DNA from: Bryoerythrophyllum caledonicum
Taxonomy: Eukaryota > Streptophyta > Bryopsida > Pottiales > Pottiaceae
DNA: 64,000 nt
Reading direction: 5' to 3'
NCBI GenBank assembly: GCA_963971425.1
Contig: OZ020521.1
Coordinates: forward strand, 2,172,501 to 2,236,500
Below the pieces are notes generated by a model. That model worked only from the letters and a program-made list of their open reading frames with translations, was not told the DNA's origin and made no database searches. How positions within the stretch are numbered: position 1 is the first letter of the stretch; each line of letters begins with the position of its first letter. A program made the position numbers and the translations under genes. Positions 22,229 to 34,400 of this stretch are shown piece by piece.

Positions 22229-25200
22229 ATGGCAGTTAGTAGACACTTTGTAGTGCAACCTAGGGTTTTCGTAGTGAGAGACACCATACCAGCAGAGGTT
22301 CGAGAGTCCGACGTCACTGAGGCCGCTCTTCAGGTCTTCAACAATTTTGTAGAGCAAATTGCAAGGGTGTCTCCCACAACTGCAAACATGAGGGAGAAAC
22401 GCCAAATTCTATCGACTCAAGTGAGGAGGAGCGAGCGCTTGAGCAAGGCCGTGGACGCAGTGGAATCAGCTCCACCGACAACACCAAACCCCTCGTCGCA
22501 AAAGGTATGGACCACCTCCACAGCACTGCAAACCCTAGGAAACACAATAAATCTTGGCGTCGTTCTCAGTTCTTCCGTTCCGACACGTGCTTTGTAGAAG
22601 ACTGCACGGGTATAGGTCTCCTTCGGGGGTATTACTCCCAGCGACGACGGAGGACGTGCCTGCGTTGGGCGGGGCGACGGATCACCTTTGGGCTCCACTT
22701 TCCTGCATGGGGGTGCAGCCAAGGACCGCAGATCACCTTGTAGGAAGGAGTCACTTCGGGTGAGGGACGTGAGAGGAATTGGACGTGGGAAGGGCCGCGC
22801 GGAGATTCTTGTAGACTATAGTTGGAAGCCGCACCTTCGGCACCGTGACAGCGGGGTTTGATTCGTGCTTTGCTTTCGGTTTACATCCTGTTGAAATTGC
22901 TGCAATTTAGATCAGTATCTTTTTTTGGTGGTCTCTGTGCATGATGTGGAGCTTCTAAGAGGTACGTCTGTTTTGGGTTCACGTTTTGTAAGCCCATGAT
23001 GTCGATGTCTGGATATTTGGGATTGTGCGTGCTGTGATTGTCCAAAGTTTCACTTGTGTCTATTTCAATTTCGATGTGGAGCAAAGTGGAGGTCGGCCGA
23101 GGTAATGCCCACAGTTGGGAGTGCTCTATTGACGTTGTCCAGGGTTTGTTGACCCTTAGCACGGACAGTTGTTTACATGGCTTTCAGGTGTCTCGCCTTT
23201 GGCGCTCTAGGAAACGTCTTCGTGTTTCAGCCTACGCAAGGTCGCTGTTGAACATGTGTGTTACTTTAGGTTAATTTTATCACGCTGTCGAAGACGTCAG
23301 CATGTCCCGCGCGATGTCTTCACGTTGTTGGAGACGTCCACCGGGTTGCGGTCCTGTTGTCGATAACGCTAAGCGAAATTGGATGTTTCTGGGTTTGGGT
23401 TGAAATATTCATTTGCTGTATTCTAAGACGTCTTCATGTTTTAGGTTGGGCCCGGAAGCTCTTGAAGATGTGTACCTGTTCTTTGTGATGTGACTGCGCT
23501 GTTGGAGACGTTAACATGTCTTGCAGGACGTCTTAGCGTTGTTGGCGACGTTAGGAGGGTTTCGGTGGTAATATCGGTGTGGTTTGGGAAATCACCAGGA
23601 AATCACCCTCGTTGATTTTAGTGTTTTTTGTTTGTCAAAGACAAGCCTTGTGTTGTTTATGGATGATCTCCGAACTTGCTGATTGGGCATTCAATTTTCT
23701 TGACTGCGTATGTGTTATGGAGTGATTATGTGGTTAGTGTATATGTGAAAAATCTGTGAGCAATTTTTTTCTTGTTGAAGTTCTACCCACCGCCTTAAGA
23801 ATGAGAGTTGGTTATCCTGCGTTCAGCGTCGTCTACGAATGTATAGGCTGGTACTAGTATTTTTTTTTATTTCACTTCGGCGTGGAAGACAGACCGTGCT
23901 CTCATATCCTTTACTACAACTAGTAATGATGCTTGCTGATTATGTTCTCATTATTATGGGATGTTACTGCACTGTTGGAGACGTTCGCATGTCCACAGTG
24001 ATGTTTCATCATTATTGGAGACGTTTAGGATGTTGTATTCAATTTGTGTGTTCTTCTCTCGGTCGTTGACTTGTTCTGTTGTTGGTGTGCGATGGTTGCT
24101 GCAGAAGGAGGGGGAAGCCTTCGTGGAGTGGCCACCTCGTCGGGTCAAGATGCCAAAGTCGCACGAGAAAATGAAGAAGCGCAACCGGTCGCCTCCAACG
24201 CAACTGGACAGTCCGTCAAGTGATGGGGATGATGGAGCTCCACAAGAAGTTCTTGAGCGGCGAACAAAGCAGAAGCTTGATGTGCGTGGTAGCTCTAAAG
24301 GGAAAGGCAGGGCCCAGGACACACGAGCAGCTTTGACAGCGAAAGAGAAGGCCACACTACGGATGAAAGCGCTGGAGATGCAGCGCGACTTCCGGTCAGT
24401 TTCTCGCTTTTTATTGCACAATGGAACTTAAATTCATTGATTCTGAAGTCCTTACTGACAAGTAGAAGTTTGTTTTTTGACGTCCCCGGCGACGCGGTGG
24501 AGGACATGCAGACGTCTCTGCAGACGTCCTAGTAGTCACGGCGATGTCTTACAACGTATGACATAGTTAAAGCAGTCGGTTTAAGGGTCGTTGTTGCTTA
24601 CCTTGTTTGTAATTTCAATATTTTAAAATGCAAAGTCGGTAATGTTTGGAGTTATTTATTGCCTTTTATGTTGTGTGTTGTATTCCACTTTGTACGCTTT
24701 GTATGAAGTAAATTTTAATCTTCAATTTCGAGTACGTACTGGAATTCAATGTGAAGTCTGAGGCGTCTGTATGAATTTCTATTTTGAAGACTCGTGGATA
24801 AAGGTAGTGGAACTGTGAGGATCTTGTATATTATTCTTTTGTAACGCTGACACAGGCGGGGACGTCAGTGAGGACACAGTAATGTTACACGTGACGTGCA
24901 GACGTCGTTGTGGACGTCCGTGACGCCCTACAATGGACGTGCTTGGGGCTTTTAACATTTAAATAGGCAAGGGTTTCTTTTGCACAGCAGAGGGTATGAA
25001 GACGAAGATGACAAAGAGGAGGAACAAGATTCAGATGATGAGGAGGTGGAAGACGAGGACATATTTCACGACACAACACCGCCTCGCCATAGCAACAGGC
25101 ACGCCTCGGTGGGTCGCGAGAAGATCTTGGAGAAAAAGCCCATCACAGTTGATGAGAAAGGTGAGCCTTACGGTGCGTTAGTGGGGGCCTTCCAGGCGGA

Positions 25201-28160
25201 TTTGTGGGCCCTGGCTACGAACTTGGATCCCTGTTACAACTTTGCTGAGCAGGATGAGGCAACCAAGGAGCGATTTCTCAAGCGCCTGTGGCAAGGTAAA
25301 GGAATGCTTTATATGTGTGACATTGAATCCTGATTTGTTTAGAATGCTTACTTTGCGTATTGCTCTCTCAGTCATCCCCTGTCAAAGTACCTCAGATTTT
25401 AAGGCTCATTATAATTTCGGTCACCTTGCAGTCTGTTCTTGACATGGAGTTGTTTTCGGTGACTGCTGTGGATCACGCTGCATTCGCCTTGCAGCCTGTA
25501 CCTGACATGAATTGAATCTCCGTGCTTTGAGACTAGGTCGCCTCCATTGCAATGCTGTGCTGGTTGCATTTCACTTCTTCTCGTCCTTGCTGTACCATGT
25601 GTACTCTCTGATTTCTGTTGTCTGATGTTGGTCTTTCAACTGCTTTGCTTCGCCTTCCTTTGGGAGGATTATGTCTTCGATGTCGGTATTTCTGTATGAT
25701 CTTCATATTGAAAGTGTTGCGGTCTCTCTTGGATTTTAGCTTTGCAGGTTGCGTCTCTTGAGATCGAAGTTGTTCTCCGCACTGTTGTGCCGTCCTTTGA
25801 TGATATCTTAATGTGTCTTGGATGTAGGAGATCCAAGGACGTCCAACCCTGTCTCACTGCTGGCCTTGTCCACATATTTTTTAGTGTGCATGGTCATTTG
25901 CAATTGTAAGATTGACCGTCTCAATCTGGATGACTTGTACTTCTAGTTTTTCGAGACGACTGACCGCGGTGCATTCATGATTTTCTGTTTTTGCAGGTTG
26001 GGTGGTGAAGGGGGAAAGGAAGAACATCGAACCCGAGTTCATTCGCATTAGGGTGAACAAGATTTTGATCAACCGCCGTTTTCGCCTCAACCGGATGATC
26101 GACAACAAGGAGCGCAAACCACCTGAAGTTACCGATGCCCAGTGGAACAGGCTCGTGCAGAAGAGGGCCACTGAGGAGTCACGTCTAACAACAGAGAAAA
26201 TGCGAAAAGTCTCGAAGGGGAAGGGATCAAAGTCCAAGTCTAAAATGGCTTCACTCCGTGAGGCGGCTGTAGTAAAATTGGTATGATAAATTCCTTCTTG
26301 GCACCTTTATTTTGCTGTATGTTGGGCTTTGGATTGTCTTATTTACTTATAAAGAACGACATGTTGTCAAAGAAGATGTCCTGTACAGTCATATTCGAAG
26401 CTATACGTTTGGCCTGCGACACTGCTGAAGACGTCTATGGACGTCTTCGATAACGCGTGGACGTCTTCCATAACGTCAAGACATCCTTGGACGTTTTGGA
26501 GGACGTCTACACGTCTCGGACAACGTCTACATGTCTTCGTCGTTGTGAAGGATGTTGCATAGGACGTCTATGCATGTCTTGGGAAACGCGGATGTCTGTC
26601 CACAGTGGGTCTTGACTGTCGTAGAGTTTGAGTGTACAGGTCCGTTGTTGTTGTTTATCATTGACTTCTCATGTTCTAACGATGTTTTGTTTGACCTCCT
26701 GCGAGACTCTTTGCCATAATCGAGAACCCTGGGAGTCTGAGATCATAAACGAGATCGAAGAACGGATTCAAGAGGAGAAGGAGAGCGCAGGTGGTACTGC
26801 GGAGGATGACCTCGAAGACTTGCAGAGCCGCTTGGTTGAGTTGGAGGGACAAATGGATGCGACAAACGAGCGTCTGGAGGCGATGATTGAGTCCTCGAAC
26901 AAGCGACTGGAGTCGAAGATTGAAGACTCCACACAGCGCATGGAGGCCATGTTTCGGGAGCTCTTGGCCCGGAAGACATCGCACGCGGACTCAACACTGA
27001 CCCAATCCACGGATCCCCTAGAGCGTGTCCATTTTGTGGCTTTGCAGGAACCTCCACCGCCCACGCTCATCACAGAGACAACGCGCCCTACCTCGCCAAT
27101 CCATGCTACCTCTGGCGTCTCACATCGGAGCAGCCACGAGGATGTTGGAATGGTGGTTGGACAGGATGTAGGGGGTGACCCTTCTATTGAGGCCGCAAAA
27201 GGAGAGGGCACCGGGGAGGGGGAAGATACACTTGGCTTCACACAAGCACCGAACAAAGGCGACAAGGCTCAAGAGGATGATGTTTACGCAATCATAGATA
27301 CGCCGATGTCTGCAGAGCCTTCCCAGCAGGTAAAGTGATCGAGGATGTGCTTAGAGGAACTTCAGACGTCATCACGTTGTACAGGACATCTGGACTAGCA
27401 TGTAGGAAACGCGTGGACGTTTTTGGTAACATCTTCGCGTCTGTGTGGATGTTGTTGGACATGTCTAGGAACATAGCAATGTTTCAAGCGACGTCGTCGT
27501 GATAATTTAGCTGTGTTTAATTTTGATCAGTATATGTGCTGTTATCGTCTAGGTAATCACTACGAACTGTAAGCCATTCATATCTCAAATCCTGTCTATG
27601 TCATATTTACTATGAAGTTGATAACATGGGTGTACATGGGCTTGTAAACTTCTTTGTTCTACATATAGCAGGGCTAGTGTTGATGCTTTGACAAATTTTC
27701 GAACTTGTGATGAATTCAAGGTGCAGGATGACATGGAAACACCGGGGGGGTCTGCGGGAACTGAACGACGTAGAATGCAACCAGGTAACATGCTAAAGGC
27801 ATTGTCAAAGACACCTAAGCCTGTAGGATTGTCAAAACCGGGGAAGAGCGACACGCAGAAGTCAACGGGAGCGTCCAAAGTGACAAAGGTTGATGCAACA
27901 AAGGCAGCCGAAAGGTCCAAACAGGGGAAGCCGCTTCAGAAGGTTGGAAATATATACACCTACTCCATATTTGGACTTGTATGTAGGCATATTTCTTTTT
28001 GGAACTATGCGGTGGGTAGTAATGTACATTTTTCAATGAGAGAGTGTCAGAAACTGTATTATCCACAATATACCTAGACATTGCATAAGTATAGTTCGCT
28101 GACATTTCACAAGTACAGGTAGGGACTTCAACAAGAGCAGAGGCGGTCAGGAATAAATGA
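22229..28160 (+). CDS. CACTA TNPA-like protein (Transposase_24-type), seven exons, apparently intact
   Basis: Predicted exons: 22,229-22,504; 24,105-24,394; 24,988-25,295; 25,997-26,280; 26,706-27,329; 27,727-27,942; 28,119-28,160. They sum to 2,040 nt (679 residues plus stop), with compatible phases at every junction and no internal stop. Exon 2 is basic (SHEKMKKRNRSP). Exon 3 has an acidic run (DEDDKEEEQDSDDEE) and the segment AFQADLWALATNLDPC. Exon 4 carries RIRVNKILINRRFRLNRMID and VTDAQWNRLVQKRATEES, the pattern of plant Transposase_24/TNPA-like proteins. Exon 5 is a long coiled coil (about 70 residues of ELEGQMDATNERL-type heptads). Exon 6 is Lys/Ser-rich. In known CACTA systems TNPA binds subterminal repeats and assists TNPD; that role is inferred here. 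The exon 5 start (after TTCTAAC...CTGCGAG) is the least certain border. Confidence 0.7.
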
Positions 28161-30323
28161 CATACGGGGCCTGCAAAGAAATGGGTGAGTGACTTCTTCG
28201 AAACCTTAGAAGTTCTGAAATCTTGATGACTGTTACAAGTCGAAGTTGGATTAAAGCAGGCGGACAAGAAGGACGTTATTGCAGATGTCTCTGAAGACGT
28301 CCGTGGAAACACGTGGACGTTTCCATGCCAGCGTACGACGTCTGGTAGAACATCTCTGCGGACGTCTTGGCCCATATTGTAGCATGTATACCAAAGTGTC
28401 AGTCATCCAGAACGTCAAAATAGTTCATGATCAAGGATATGTGTGCATGCACGATTGGACCATGTATCTTATGATGGTTCTGCGATTGGTAACTAATGCA
28501 ATAATGTATACTACTCTATCACTAGTTTAACCGAAGGCATTGTTGGCATGTTGAATAGGTGGAGCAATGGACAAGCATGGAAATTAATGATGCACACATG
28601 GGAGCATCGACAGGCTGCGAAGACATTGGAGCCAGTGGAAGACGTGGTTACCTGAATGTTAGAAGAGACATATTGTATGACATCTAGATTATGACACGGG
28701 GATGTCTGGGGGGACGCCCGCGATGTCCTAGTGAATGTATGCATGGTCACGTTAGTATGCTACGTGGGACGTCTACGTATATGCTTCGATGTTCCCTGGA
28801 AGACATTGTCCATGGCGTGGGAATGTTATCCCGGACGACTATGTAATCATGATGATGTTTTTTATGACAATTGTTTATTGACATGAGGATGTTCTCTGCG
28901 ACGAGTATGTGTTGAGGACGATGTTCATGCCCCCTGTTAGACATGACGTTAGAATGTTAGCGTAGACGTCTGCGTCATCACGATGACGTTCTGCAGAATT
29001 ATTCTTACGTGACAAGGGGATGTTACCTACATCGGCTCTGTGATGAGGTTCATGTTCATTTAACGCGTTGGACGTAATGTGGTCATGTTTTTCTGGATGT
29101 CTACGTGAACATGGTGATGTCTTTCATAACAATTGTTCTATGACAAGGCAATGTTTTGTGGGACGGCTATGTGATATGCATGATGTCCATCTAGGACGTC
29201 CAACGTGACAATAGGATGTTCTCTAGGACGTTTGGGTGATCATGATGATGTCTTTGAACGCACTTCTTTAGCGACATGGGGATGTTTTATGAGACGTCTA
29301 CTTTTCAAGGGTTCAGTCTCTTTCTCGGATCGGATAGACGTGCGGATGTATTCTCGGACGTCTCGATCTACGTGATGATGTCTTCAGTAACACCTATGAC
29401 ATGGCGAGTGGATGTCTTTCGCGACGTCTACATGTCGTCGTTGATGTCTTGGTAACACGTCACACATGACGCACAGATGTTTTCAGGGACTATTGTAGGG
29501 TCACGACGACGTATTTCATAACATCCATAAATTTGAAGTAGATGTTTTCAGAGACGTCCTGAAGAACATTATGACGTCAACATATAGACGTCCGCGCGTT
29601 CACAATGACGTCCACATAGACAGTACTCGTGTCTTCTACAGCACGTCTCGTATCCTCCAAAACATCATCAAATACACGCCGTGAACAATACCATGTCTCA
29701 GGAGATGTCACGTCAGACACGCATAAATTTTATGAGACATCCGCGATGACACCTTCTATAACCACGTGCATGGATAAGCAACGTACCTCAGAACTTGGTC
29801 ATGTCTATGGACATGTCCTGTGCAACATGGCAATGTTCGACAAAACGAACATCCACAGCAAGTACGCGTCGCTGTAGACATCCACGTCGACATCTCCACG
29901 TCAATCTGGGACGTTTTGTAAAACGCAGCCATGTTCCCAGTGACGTCCCAGCAAACATGAATCTGAAAAAAATACGACGCAAATCTCTGCTGACGTGGCA
30001 CGCCACGTCACTCTTTCATGGGTCCACATCAGAGGCCACGTGGGTCCACGTCACATGCCACGTCACCAATGGAGAGGATGAATTTCCCGGCCATGTGGCA
30101 CTGCCCGTCATCTTGCCGCTTAGGTGTCGTCTACGTGGCGCCCAGTTGGCATCATTTCCAGCCTCCCAAAATCTCCGAAAATCGTCCCTGTCGCGGGAAT
30201 GTCCTTGCGTTTTTGGTGATGTCCCCACGCGTTACAGCGTGTTACACGCGTTGGTACGTCAGAGGGATGTAAATTCGGATGTCTACATGTCTCCTGGGAC
30301 ATGATTCAGGACGTGACAAAAAA
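28161..30323. repeat. CACTA right subterminal repeat field (GATGT...GACGTCTAYGT)
   Basis: More than 2 kb is built from a degenerate unit of roughly 30 bp with two recurring words, GGATGTTYT and GACGTCTAY, often spaced by a few bases (examples: GGGATGTTTTATGAGACGTC near 29,278; GATGTTCTCTAGGACG near 29,215). Orientation changes past about 29,560, where ACGTCYRCRT-type words dominate. No protein coding is evident. Such arrays are TNPA binding regions in CACTA elements; that is established for the family and inferred here. Confidence 0.7.
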
Positions 30324-30341
30324 CACGGGTTTCTTATAGTG
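30324..30341 (-). repeat. CACTA terminal inverted repeat (right end)
   Basis: On the minus strand it reads CACTATAAGAAACCCGTG and is immediately preceded by ...CGACTACT, which belongs to the interrupted RING coding sequence. The 3-bp target duplication should be ACT on the minus strand (AGT, 30,342-30,344, on the plus strand). Confidence 0.75.
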
Positions 30342-32444
30342 AGTAGTCGTTTTTGATGGTAGCGTTCTTCCCAATATAATTCCTCCGTTCCAGTTGTTGC
30401 AGTTAGTGTTGTATCACGATAAGCCCTTCGTAGTTCTAGATCCTCCACAGCTCGCTCGCCAGATGAGTTGTAATATGGTGGCGGTCCTAAGCCGTGCATC
30501 AATTTGTTTCTTTGACGACTCCAATGCCATCCAAGGGTCTGGATAAAAAACATCTTCATGCCGTAATCTGCCGGTTTGTCAGGATACATCTCATTTGCTG
30601 CATGTACTAGTTTGTCCGGATCAGATCTAACAATTCTTCCCCTTGAAAGGTATGCCATAGTTGTGCCTTGGACATATTATGTCTCCAACTCCACTCAACA
30701 GGGTTCCCATTGAAGTCTTCAAGTGCAAAGTCATAATCATCTTGACGATACACCCAATGACTTGGCATGATATCCCGTAGGCCAAATTGAAGATACAAAC
30801 GTGGATGTAATGGCGCCCTACATACACCGCAAGTACGCGAACGAATCATACTCTTGATTAGACAATGCGGATGGAACGAATGGCCACACGATCCAATCAT
30901 ATAACACCCTTCAGGACCCCAAGGATTATCGCAGATGGGACATGATGATCCGTCGGATGTCATGGGGTGTGGTCTTTGCCACAACGGCTTTCCAATCATT
31001 TCAGTTGGATGATCATGCACTTCTCCAATGTCCCAACGATGTTCCTCTTCTGTCACAAGCCTCCAATCAATATTGTTGTTGTTCAATAGTAGCGACGGAT
31101 CACTATCATCCCAACTGATTGGATACATGGTTTCATCACGAGGCCATGATGTGAGCAAAAGGGTCCTTAACTTCTTCTCCGATGTCCATTCAGCGCATAT
31201 ACTCTGGAATTCCGCCTCGTATTGTCGTGTCCGTGCCACGGCAAATACCATTGTGAGCATCATCTCTTCACGCTCATCGATTATTGTTGAAACCAACAAT
31301 TTAAGATTGTTTCGGGTTGATTCCTCGTTCTCCCAATATACTTTTAATTCATCCAATTCTTGCTGCAAACCTGCATGCGTCATCTTCGCTACTACATGTT
31401 GTGCCTTGATTTCTTGTAGCTCCCTCTATAAGTCTGCAACTTCAATCATATACTTTTCATTGTTATTGTTGACTTGATTGACTTGATTGTACAAGTCAAT
31501 CAAGTCAACACTTCAGCAAACACTTCAGCAAGCAAGTTCTTCTTCTCTGTCTCTAGCGCACGTACTTTTGACACCGTTTCCACATCATCGTCTCGTCCAT
31601 GTTGCAACCTCTTTATTTCCACACTAAGCACTTCCAATTGTGCCTGTAACTCACCATACTTATCTTCATCAAACTTCATCGGGGCATCAGCGGCTTTGCA
31701 TTGAATAGCATTGGCCATCTCCATAGTTGTTGAAAGTGGGTTTGACCCCTCCCCAATCTGGTTTGGGGCATGCTTGTCCAATTCTTTGCAATGTGTGGCC
31801 TCAACCTTCCTTTCTCTACGCTTTCGTCCGCTACTCTTCCTTGGTGAAACAATTATTTCTCGATTGAATGGCACTTCATCATTTGGATCGTCATACAAGG
31901 TAGGGTTATCAAGGAACCATTGAGGGGCATTGTTTCTTGGAATCTTTCGAGGTTTCTTTGCTGAAAGATGGCGTCCAAGTCTCCGACCACCTGAAAAGGG
32001 GTCGTGAATCGTTGACCAATCCACTTGCTTTCCTAATTGATATTCTGCATACATCAATGTTGCTATGGATCTAGGAATATTATTTTTTGGCCATTTCTCC
32101 AAGTTAGAAAGGGCATGTAGGATCTCCAGGAACCTCCACTTCACATGCACGTCATTGATCTGTCTATACGTGACTGCTTTCGCTGCACAATGTTTAGGGT
32201 GGAGCTCCGCAAGCCACCATCTGTCGAGATGCGCAAACTTGATGTACTCCAATGCATTGTCGGCTGTCCATGGCTCACACACTGATTCCCAACCTTCCTT
32301 TTTTTGAAGATCACCGTTTGCATATACCTCCAGCTCCAAATTTGTTGGGTTCCTCTTTGTCTTTTTCGTTGTAAAACCTTCCTCGCTTGGTTTGTCCACC
32401 ATCATCCTCCGTGCTCCTTGAACGCCACCTCCGCTTTCCATCAT
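30342..32444 (-). pseudogene. RING-H2 / coiled-coil protein, copy A, truncated by the CACTA element
   Basis: The N-terminal region (32,444-31,500) begins after an initiator near 32,443, has an unrecognised domain (FAHLDRWWLAELHPKHC, LGKQVDWSTIHDPF, APQWFLDNPTL), a basic patch and a coiled coil (YGELQAQLEVLSVEIKRL). The second part (31,383-30,342) continues the coiled coil and contains a RING-H2 finger near 30,815-30,950 with C-x2-C-x14-C-x-H-x2-H-x2-C-x10-C-x2-C spacing, then YLQFGLRDIMPSHW and HGLGPPPYYNSSGE. RING-H2 proteins usually act as E3 ubiquitin ligases. Between the two parts lie stop codons and a perfect inverted repeat (31,468-31,509). The frame is cut after YHQKRLL by the CACTA terminus; copy C continues past this point for about 50 residues. 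Two independent lesions make it a pseudogene. Confidence 0.7.
31468..31509. repeat. Perfect 18-bp inverted repeat (hairpin) inside copy A
   Basis: Left arm GTTGACTTGATTGACTTG (31,468-31,485), 6-nt loop ATTGTA, right arm CAAGTCAATCAAGTCAAC (31,492-31,509), a perfect complement. Each arm is itself two GACTTGATT-like units. It coincides with the position where the coding frame of copy A is interrupted. Confidence 0.8.
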
Positions 32445-32639
32445 GAAATTCTTCTAAAGTCTTCTACAAATTCCCGTATTACAAAAGTTACTTACAATAA
32501 TATCTATTTACTTTCCCACATTATCTATTATCATACAAAAATTCTAGAACAATTGCTCTATTCCAAAGATCTGAAGACTACCTACACTTTAAAATAGTAT
32601 TGCCTAGGCTACAAATTGAAGGATGCACTTCAAAATATT

Positions 32640-33150
32640 GTTGCCATGCTTGGATAGATTGCTGAAACCCCACCGTTGGCATAACCATCACCTATAAAAG
32701 TGAAAAAATAGATGCTTCTGAGGACAAACATCTCCCCTTGGAAAAATGAAGGTCCTCAAAAGGAGCACTTTCCCCCTTTGGAGCCCCGCACACCGCCGTC
32801 AACGTGGAGGCAAGTGCGTCAAGGCTTTCTAGGACTAAGAAAGTGTCAAGCCATGGGGACCCCTTCCGCTTTCAATAACATGTGCACCCCGTCCACGCCC
32901 CGTCCGCGGGCATTCCCTGCCCAGCCCGCGGGTAGTCCACGGACTACCCGTGTCCAGTCCGCGAACAGTCCGCGTCCCGTCCGCGGGCAGTCCGTGGACT
33001 ATCCGCTCCCAGTCCGATCCCCGTCCGCTCCCAGTTTGTCTAAACCGTCCGCTCCCAGTTCGCGCCCAGTCTGCGAACTGTCCTCGCTCAGTCCGCAAGC
33101 CGCCAGCGCACCTAGTCCTAGCCCACTAATCCCTAGTCCACGTGCCCAGT
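32640..33150. repeat. Upstream block of copy A, including GTCCGCG minisatellite
   Basis: The segment 32,615-32,850 matches 34,540-34,755 upstream of copy B (shared CTTCAAAATA, CCGTCAACGTGGAGGCAAG). It is followed at 32,886-33,150 by a degenerate array of about 10-20-bp units around CAGTCCGCG. The same order, block then array, is found upstream of copy B. It is GC-rich compared with both flanks and non-coding. Confidence 0.6.
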
Positions 33151-33740
33151 CCAGTACACTAAACAATGAATATAGTGTAGAGGGATTATTGATGTAGATC
33201 ACTCACACTGATTTCCATAAAAGCATGTCCATGCCAAGTTCTGATTGGGTATTTGTTCTCAAGCAACTATGTGTCAGTCAACAATTGCATGTAAATTTTC
33301 AATTAGTGTAGGAAATTTCAAATAGTCTGGTCTACACTATATTCAACACTATATTCAACACAATATTCAAGGAACGGTATAATCGTCAAGGAAATAAATA
33401 CATCAAAAACAAAACAAAAACAAAAAAAAGCCGATAATGAATACAAGAAAGTAAGCCTTTAAAACAATACTTGCACATCAAATTTCCTTTTTTACATGGT
33501 TGTGTGCTCTAGAAGAATTTAGAAGGTTTTTTGAAGAACACGTAGAGAGGGTTGGAAAATGTGCCTCCAATAGATGGAAGTTCTCTATATTTGTTTTCTC
33601 AAAATCAAGTAGAAATTTGTACACATGTACACAACATCATTCTTTTCTACTAAATATTTAATTGATTTTTCGACTTTAGGCACCTCAACTATTTGATATC
33701 CGCCTCATGAAACACATATGCCAAATTAGTATGCACTATT
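33151..33740. other. Non-coding stretch between copies A and B; 3' flank of copy B
   Basis: 33,420-33,755 matches the 3' flank of copy C (39,295-39,600), sharing GGAAAATGTGC, TTTGTACACATGTACA and TTTTCTACTAAATATTTAAT. It therefore represents a conserved 3' untranslated or flanking region of the RING family. The rest is AT-rich with nothing recognised. Confidence 0.55.
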
Positions 33741-33754
33741 TACATTCCATATCC

Positions 33755-34400
33755 GGAGCGCGACGAGGAGGCACCTTCACCTCCTTCGAATACGGGGCTT
33801 TGGTTTTACTCGATCCGCTGGCAACTCTTCGTTAGGTGGGTCAACCAAAGTACTGTCGCGCATAAACCACTCCGGCACGGGGTTTCTAGGAATCGATAGC
33901 ACAGATAGCTTTGAAGAAAGCGCTTTGCCTAGATGTACGCCAAGGTTATCAATAGTGTTCAAAGATTGATCAAGCGTCGACCAATCAACCTGCTTGCCCA
34001 ACTCACATTCCGCATATATCATTGCTCCAATTCTTCTCGAAATGTTATTTGATCGATAACGTGTTTCGTGGGAGATGGCTCCTAAAACCTCTAAAAACCT
34101 CAATTTTATCACAATGGAGGTAATATTCGAATATGTCAATTGCTTCAATCGACAATGGTCCTCGTGTGCTTCTGGAGTATACCATCGGTCGAGGTGAGCA
34201 AAACCAATGTATTCATACGCCTGTTGACAAGTCCATGGCTCTGGAAAATCCTCTCATCCTCTATATGCCAAAAGATTAAGGTCCCCATAAATATCTAGCT
34301 CCAAATCCGCAGCCTTCTTAGCTCTTTTTGAAGGACCCGGGTCCAAATGTGGCACATTTAAATTCCTCCTCCCCCACCATCTCCACCACCTCCACCACCG
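33755..34400 (-). pseudogene. RING-family copy B, internally deleted (RING and coiled coil missing)
   Basis: Minus-strand sequence encodes the family's N-terminal domain (FLEVLGAISHETRY, LGKQVDWSTLDQSL, LSIPRNPVPEWFMRDSTL, LPADRVKPKPRIRRR). Immediately afterwards it joins sequence equivalent to the extreme 3' end of copy C's coding region (GCGCGACGAGGAGGCACC versus GCGCGACAAGAAGGCACC on the plus strand). The middle of about 1.4 kb, with coiled coil and RING finger, is absent. Upstream coding sequence near 34,160-34,330 is similar to copy A but contains stops. An internally deleted derivative of this kind is typical of mobile families. Confidence 0.6.

Larger units (their letters stand above)
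15581..30341. mobile_element. CACTA (En/Spm-type) DNA transposon, left end unresolved
   Basis: The right terminus is CACGGGTTTCTTATAGTG (30,324-30,341), on the minus strand CACTATAAGAAACCCGTG: the CACTA signature. Inside lie a TNPD-like transposase (minus), a TNPA-like gene (plus), a third small coding segment, and a 2.2-kb right subterminal repeat field. The insertion point is inside a RING gene, read on the minus strand across the junction. The start given here is only the end of the last recognised exon. The true left terminus and the matching target duplication (expected AGT) were not found. Confidence 0.8.
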
